From NCBI GenBank assembly GCA_002378125.1, contig DFRF01000050.1:1-24305 (forward strand): 24,305 nucleotides of DNA, in the 5' to 3' direction. The notes below the pieces were generated by a model that saw nothing but the letters and a program-made list of their open reading frames with translations, searched no databases and was not told the DNA's origin. The stretch comes from Rhodospirillaceae bacterium UBA3470 (GTDB lineage: Bacteria; Pseudomonadota; Alphaproteobacteria; Rhodospirillales; Casp-alpha2). Every line of letters starts with the position of its first letter. Position 1 is the first letter of the stretch. The position numbers and the translations under genes are program-made. Shown in pieces: positions 21,548-24,305 of this stretch.

Positions 21548-22773
21548 GGTGAGAACCTTCCAATACGAAACGGGGTGAGATCAAGGCCAGCCTCTTCGCC
21601 CTGCAGCAGAGCCGCAATCAAACGACCAGTAGTCGCGCTGCCGGTGAGGCCCAAATGCCCGTGCCCGAAGGCATATAAGATGTTGCTGTGACGGCTAGCG
21701 CGGCCGATTACGGGCAGGGAGTCAGGTGTCGATGGCCGATGACCCATCCACTCGTTACCGCCACCCACATTGAGATCAGGTAAGTACTGAGCCGCCAATT
21801 GGAGGAGCGCCTTGGAGCGGGCAAAGTTGGGCGGCGCCTCCAGGCCGGCGAATTCAACCGCGCCGCCAATCCGCAGACCCGTGGACATCGGTGTGGCAAC
21901 AAAGTGATCTTCGGCGAACGTGACCATTCGGTTCAGGGAGACGCCGGGATTGGGTAAAGTGGTATTGTAGCCACGCTCCGTTTCCAGGGGGCACCAATCG
22001 CCCAACTGTACCGACAGGCGGTGCGACCAGGCTCCGGCAGCGATTACCAGATGATCGAAGGGATACCGTTGGCCGCCGGTGCCGGTAACCGCGTCACCAT
22101 CAAGCGACGCCACATGACAGGCCTTAAATGCCACGCCCCGCTCTCGGAGATGCGCCATCAACCCGACGACATAGGCTTTTGGATCAACGTAGGTTGCCCA
22201 ATCATCCGTGCGCACGGCACAAGTGGCCATCGGCCCCAGAGCGGGCTCCGCCGCCACAAGGCTGTCGCGATCTAGAAATGTGCAGGCGAGCCCCTGCCGT
22301 TCTCGAATTTGCCAATCGGGCGACGCATCCCTTACAGCGGGCGAACGATAGACCCAAAGATGGCCATCCTTGTTCAACAGATAGCCAAGGCCTGATTCCT
22401 GGTGAATGGTGCCATGATCATCAAAAGCGGTTGCCAGAAGCGATCCCATGGACGCCGCGCTGGCCGCGTACTGGCGTTTGTTGGCAGCGCGGAGGAACCG
22501 GGACAGATAAGGCCAGAGCCGCCACATGTAACTCATCCGGATGGACAGCGGCCCCAGGGGATCAAGGAGATAGCGCGGCACCTTCCAGACAATACCAGGC
22601 GCGGCAATGGGCATGACCTCGGGTTGCGCAATCGCGCCAGCATTACCGAGAGAGGCCCGGTCACCATCAGGGTCACGATCCAGGACCGTGACGTCATAGC
22701 CGGCGCGGCGTAGGAAGAATGCGCAGCTCAGGCCAACAATACCCCCGCCGACCACAAGGGCCCGAGACCGCAT
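21544..22773 (-). CDS. FAD-dependent D-amino-acid dehydrogenase-like protein (probable D-hydroxyproline dehydrogenase)
   Basis: This 409-residue DadA-like flavoprotein probably oxidises cis-4-hydroxy-D-proline to pyrroline-4-hydroxy-2-carboxylate. The Rossmann motif VVGGGIVGLSCAFFLRRAG starts at residue 6, followed by DRASLGNAGAIAQPEVMP, a DadA-type flavin-contact segment. The C-terminal GHLGLTGSATTGRLIA closes the FAD domain. The frame is open to an ATG at 22845 inside the dapA-like gene. I chose 22773 because it places the Rossmann strand at the N-terminus and leaves a 17-nt gap; neither start has a strong, well-placed ribosome site outside coding sequence. No signal peptide is seen. It is coupled to the epimerase by a 4-nt overlap. 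The exact substrate is inferred from the operon. Confidence 0.82.
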   Translation of the reverse strand: MRSRALVVGGGIVGLSCAFFLRRAGYDVTVLDRDPDGDRASLGNAGAIAQPEVMPIAAPGIVWKVPRYLLDPLGPLSIRMSYMWRLWPYLSRFLRAANKRQYAASAASMGSLLATAFDDHGTIHQESGLGYLLNKDGHLWVYRSPAVRDASPDWQIRERQGLACTFLDRDSLVAAEPALGPMATCAVRTDDWATYVDPKAYVVGLMAHLRERGVAFKACHVASLDGDAVTGTGGQRYPFDHLVIAAGAWSHRLSVQLGDWCPLETERGYNTTLPNPGVSLNRMVTFAEDHFVATPMSTGLRIGGAVEFAGLEAPPNFARSKALLQLAAQYLPDLNVGGGNEWMGHRPSTPDSLPVIGRASRHSNILYAFGHGHLGLTGSATTGRLIAALLQGEEAGLDLTPFRIGRFSP

Positions 22774-22790
22774 CTTTGGCACGGGTCGTA

Positions 22791-23684
22791 TCAGAGGTTC
22801 GGGCGGTTGGCGAGGGCCGTTTCGACGATCTCCGTAACCATCCACCGCTCCTCACCCTCAAGAGCCAGACGCGGACCTCGGACCCATTCTGAGCCTTCGC
22901 CCGTGATCTGGTTGGCCAACTTGATCATCTGGACCAACTTTACATCCACATCCAGATGCAAAAGCGGCATAAACCAGCGGTATAGTTCGACGGCTTCGTC
23001 CACCTTGCCATCGCGCGCCAATTCAAACAGGCGCACAGATTCCCGGGGAAAGCTGTTGACCAGACCCGCAACCCAGCCAACGGCACCGAACAACACGTTT
23101 TCCAAGACCAGGTCGTCAACTCCACAGAATAAGCGATAGCGGTCGCCACAAACGTTGACCATGTCGGTCATGCGGCGGCTGTCGTGAGAAGATTCCTTGA
23201 CGGCGACGATGTTCTCCACGTTCGCCAGCTGGACGAAGGATTCTGGCGTCAGATCCACCTTATAGGCGACACGGTTGTTGTAGATCATGATCGGCAAATC
23301 TGTTGCCGCCGCGACCCCCCGGAAATGCGTCATAGCCTCGCGTTGGTCCTGCGAATAAACCATGCACGGCAATACCATGAGCCCCTCGCAACCGGCCCGT
23401 TCCGCCCGGCGCACATGGTCGATGGCCATGTCGGTGGTGAACTCTGCGACGCCGCTCAGTACGGGCAAATCTCCCGCCGCCTCCACGGCGGCTGTGAGCA
23501 CCGCCTCTTTCTCGTCATCGTAAAGCGAGGTGTTCTCTCCTAAGGTCCCCAACATCACGAAACCGGTGACGCCCGCGTCCACGCATGACTGGATATGGCG
23601 TTGCGTCGCCTCCAGGTTCAGAGCGCCGTCTTCCTTAAATTCAGTCATCAACGCAGGATAAACCCCAGCCCATTCCGCACACAT
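22791..23684 (-). CDS. DapA-family protein, probable pyrroline-4-hydroxy-2-carboxylate deaminase
   Basis: This 297-residue TIM-barrel enzyme of the N-acetylneuraminate lyase/dihydrodipicolinate synthase family forms a Schiff base on Lys163 (IVAVKESSHD). Tyr135 in MIYNNRVAY and the substrate loop GTLGEN (46-51, usually GTTGE) are in place. In hydroxyproline operons this family turns pyrroline-4-hydroxy-2-carboxylate into 2-oxoglutarate semialdehyde and ammonia, which fits its neighbours here. Lysine biosynthesis is less likely because the gene lies in a catabolic operon and the motifs differ from DapA. GGGAGGAA at 23691-23698 is a strong ribosome site 6 nt before the ATG. It follows the AcnX small-subunit gene by 40 nt. 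The aldehyde dehydrogenase needed for the next step is not in this window. Confidence 0.85.
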   Translation of the reverse strand: MCAEWAGVYPALMTEFKEDGALNLEATQRHIQSCVDAGVTGFVMLGTLGENTSLYDDEKEAVLTAAVEAAGDLPVLSGVAEFTTDMAIDHVRRAERAGCEGLMVLPCMVYSQDQREAMTHFRGVAAATDLPIMIYNNRVAYKVDLTPESFVQLANVENIVAVKESSHDSRRMTDMVNVCGDRYRLFCGVDDLVLENVLFGAVGWVAGLVNSFPRESVRLFELARDGKVDEAVELYRWFMPLLHLDVDVKLVQMIKLANQITGEGSEWVRGPRLALEGEERWMVTEIVETALANRPNL

Positions 23685-23700
23685 GATTAATTCCTCCCAA
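23685..23700 (-). promoter_or_regulatory. strong ribosome binding site of the dapA-like gene
   Basis: GGGAGGAA on the minus strand is the best Shine-Dalgarno match among the genes of this operon, while its upstream neighbour starts by overlap without one. The deaminase may thus be translated more strongly than the other steps. Confidence 0.6.
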
Positions 23701-23724
23701 CTTTATTCGGGGATATTGCCTGCT

Positions 23725-24141
23725 TCACCCAGTCCCGCCAAGCTGGATCCCACCACCCCGGGAAATGGTCGCGACATGGCCAGATACAAAGGCATCTATG
23801 GGACACTGCAACACGGGAATGCCGTTCAAGCCAATCTCCTCGGCGGCGACCACCCCAAGCCCCAAAATAGCGTCGACCTCTGCCATGACCAGCGCCGCCG
23901 GGGCCACGTCGTTGTGGAGAAGCTCAAGCATAATGGCACTCGAGGAACTCGAGCCAATCATACCAGGCAGCGCCAGAATGGTCCCAGCAATTTCAGCGCC
24001 GAAATTCGGGTGCAGGGGCTGGGTGATCAACCCGTTGGCCGGATCAACCCCACCCCAGAAACTTATTGGTTGCGAAAGCCTCAACACGCAACCTTGGGCT
24101 GCGCCATCAATCAGAACCCGGGCGCTCACGTCTATCGCCAT
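23725..24141 (-). CDS. AcnX small subunit (DUF126, aconitase X swivel domain)
   Basis: This 138-residue protein is the separate swivel-domain subunit of a two-part aconitase X. The middle part (LPGMIGSSSSSAIMLELLHNDVAPAALV) and the ending of the core (EVDAILGLGVVAAEEIGLNGIPVLQC) follow the DUF126 pattern, with a serine cluster at the usual active-site loop. Two-subunit AcnX proteins in bacteria have been shown to dehydrate cis-3-hydroxy-L-proline; in archaea the related pair is phosphomevalonate dehydratase. The hydroxyproline genes next to it favour the former. The ATG overlaps the large-subunit gene by 10 nt, so the two subunits are coupled. Confidence 0.85.
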   Translation of the reverse strand: MAIDVSARVLIDGAAQGCVLRLSQPISFWGGVDPANGLITQPLHPNFGAEIAGTILALPGMIGSSSSSAIMLELLHNDVAPAALVMAEVDAILGLGVVAAEEIGLNGIPVLQCPIDAFVSGHVATISRGGGIQLGGTG

Positions 24142-24305
24142 ACCGCGTCCGCGCGTTCAACCCGTCCGGCAATGGCGGAGCAAACGCAGTCCTCCAGCGA
24201 CCCGAACACTACATCATAACCGGTGTTGGGTGTCGCATAATGGGCGAACTTCCCGGAATTGGTCATCAAGACCCCGCCTAGATCCTTGAGGATCGGCGTC
24301 ACCAC
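24132..24305 (-). CDS. AcnX large (catalytic) subunit, C-terminal 57 residues only
   Basis: The minus strand is open from the window edge (base 24305) to a TAG at 24132-24134. It reads VVTPILKDLGGVLMTNSGKF, then AHYATPNTGYDVVFGSLEDC and a short tail ending in AGRVERADAVWR. TNSGKFAHY and the GSLEDC block are typical of the C-terminus of the AcnX catalytic domain (formerly DUF521), where TNSGKF belongs to the active site. The N-terminal three quarters, with the iron-sulfur or metal ligands, lies outside the window. It is the most upstream operon gene visible; the promoter must be further away. Confidence 0.85.
   Translation of the reverse strand: MVTPILKDLGGVLMTNSGKFAHYATPNTGYDVVFGSLEDCVCSAIAGRVERADAVWR

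Noticed and set aside
22774..22845. Longer N-terminus for the FAD oxidoreductase (start at 22845)
   Set aside because: The extra 24 residues (rich in Pro and Arg) lie inside the dapA-like gene in another frame. FAD enzymes of this family begin close to the Rossmann strand.
22791..23684. Dihydrodipicolinate synthase (lysine biosynthesis)
   Set aside because: The Schiff-base lysine is shared by the whole family, but the loop is GTLGEN instead of GTTGE and the gene lies within a hydroxyproline operon.

Overview
The window reads as chromosome of an alphaproteobacterium, most likely of Rhodospirillales type. The evidence is the order addA-trxA meeting a convergent trpB-trpA-accD-folC operon, the class I-gamma aspartate/prephenate-type aminotransferase, the trxB-lysR pair, and GC-rich coding sequence (one 60-base line I counted near 22.1 kb is 65% GC). 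No tRNA, rRNA, CRISPR array or insertion sequence was seen.

Layout. 1-2553 (+): the C-terminal part of the AddA helicase-nuclease, then thioredoxin trxA with its own promoter. 2583-6917 (-): trpB, trpA, accD and folC, joined by three 4-nt stop/start overlaps. The usual upstream trpF is absent, and a 316-nt gap without a recognisable gene lies there instead. 7234-9363 (-): uvrB. 9475-10895 (+): a half-length VOC/glyoxalase-like ORF and a membrane-anchored SGNH-like protein without the catalytic residues. 11051-12253 (+): aminotransferase. 12254-16643 is more AT-rich (many lines 30-45% GC) and looks acquired. It holds a TauD/TfdA-type 2-oxoglutarate dioxygenase, a two-domain sulfurtransferase, a quinone-oxidoreductase-like MDR protein, a convergent DUF1330 gene, and a compact structured non-coding RNA candidate on the minus strand that ends in a textbook UUCG-loop terminator. 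16644-18543 (-): lysR and trxB. 18665-20242 (-): a protein of four rhodanese domains in which only the second keeps the active-site cysteine.

20534-24305 (-) is a catabolic operon for hydroxyprolines. In transcription order it carries the AcnX large subunit (cut by the window edge), the AcnX small subunit (DUF126), a DapA-family deaminase/aldolase, a DadA-like FAD oxidoreductase, and a Cys/Cys-type 4-hydroxyproline 2-epimerase. The likely scheme is trans-4-hydroxy-L-proline to cis-4-hydroxy-D-proline to pyrroline-4-hydroxy-2-carboxylate to 2-oxoglutarate semialdehyde, with AcnX handling cis-3-hydroxy-L-proline.

The observations most worth a second look are: (i) a decayed plus-strand remnant of a second FAD amino-acid oxidase (20322-20537), split over three frames, that stops where the epimerase gene ends; (ii) the five-hairpin RNA at 16389-16535 with direct repeats and alternative stems upstream; (iii) the AT-rich dioxygenase/sulfurtransferase/oxidoreductase set; (iv) the SGNH-like protein with an apparently erased active site. 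The whole reading was done by eye; no database search was run.
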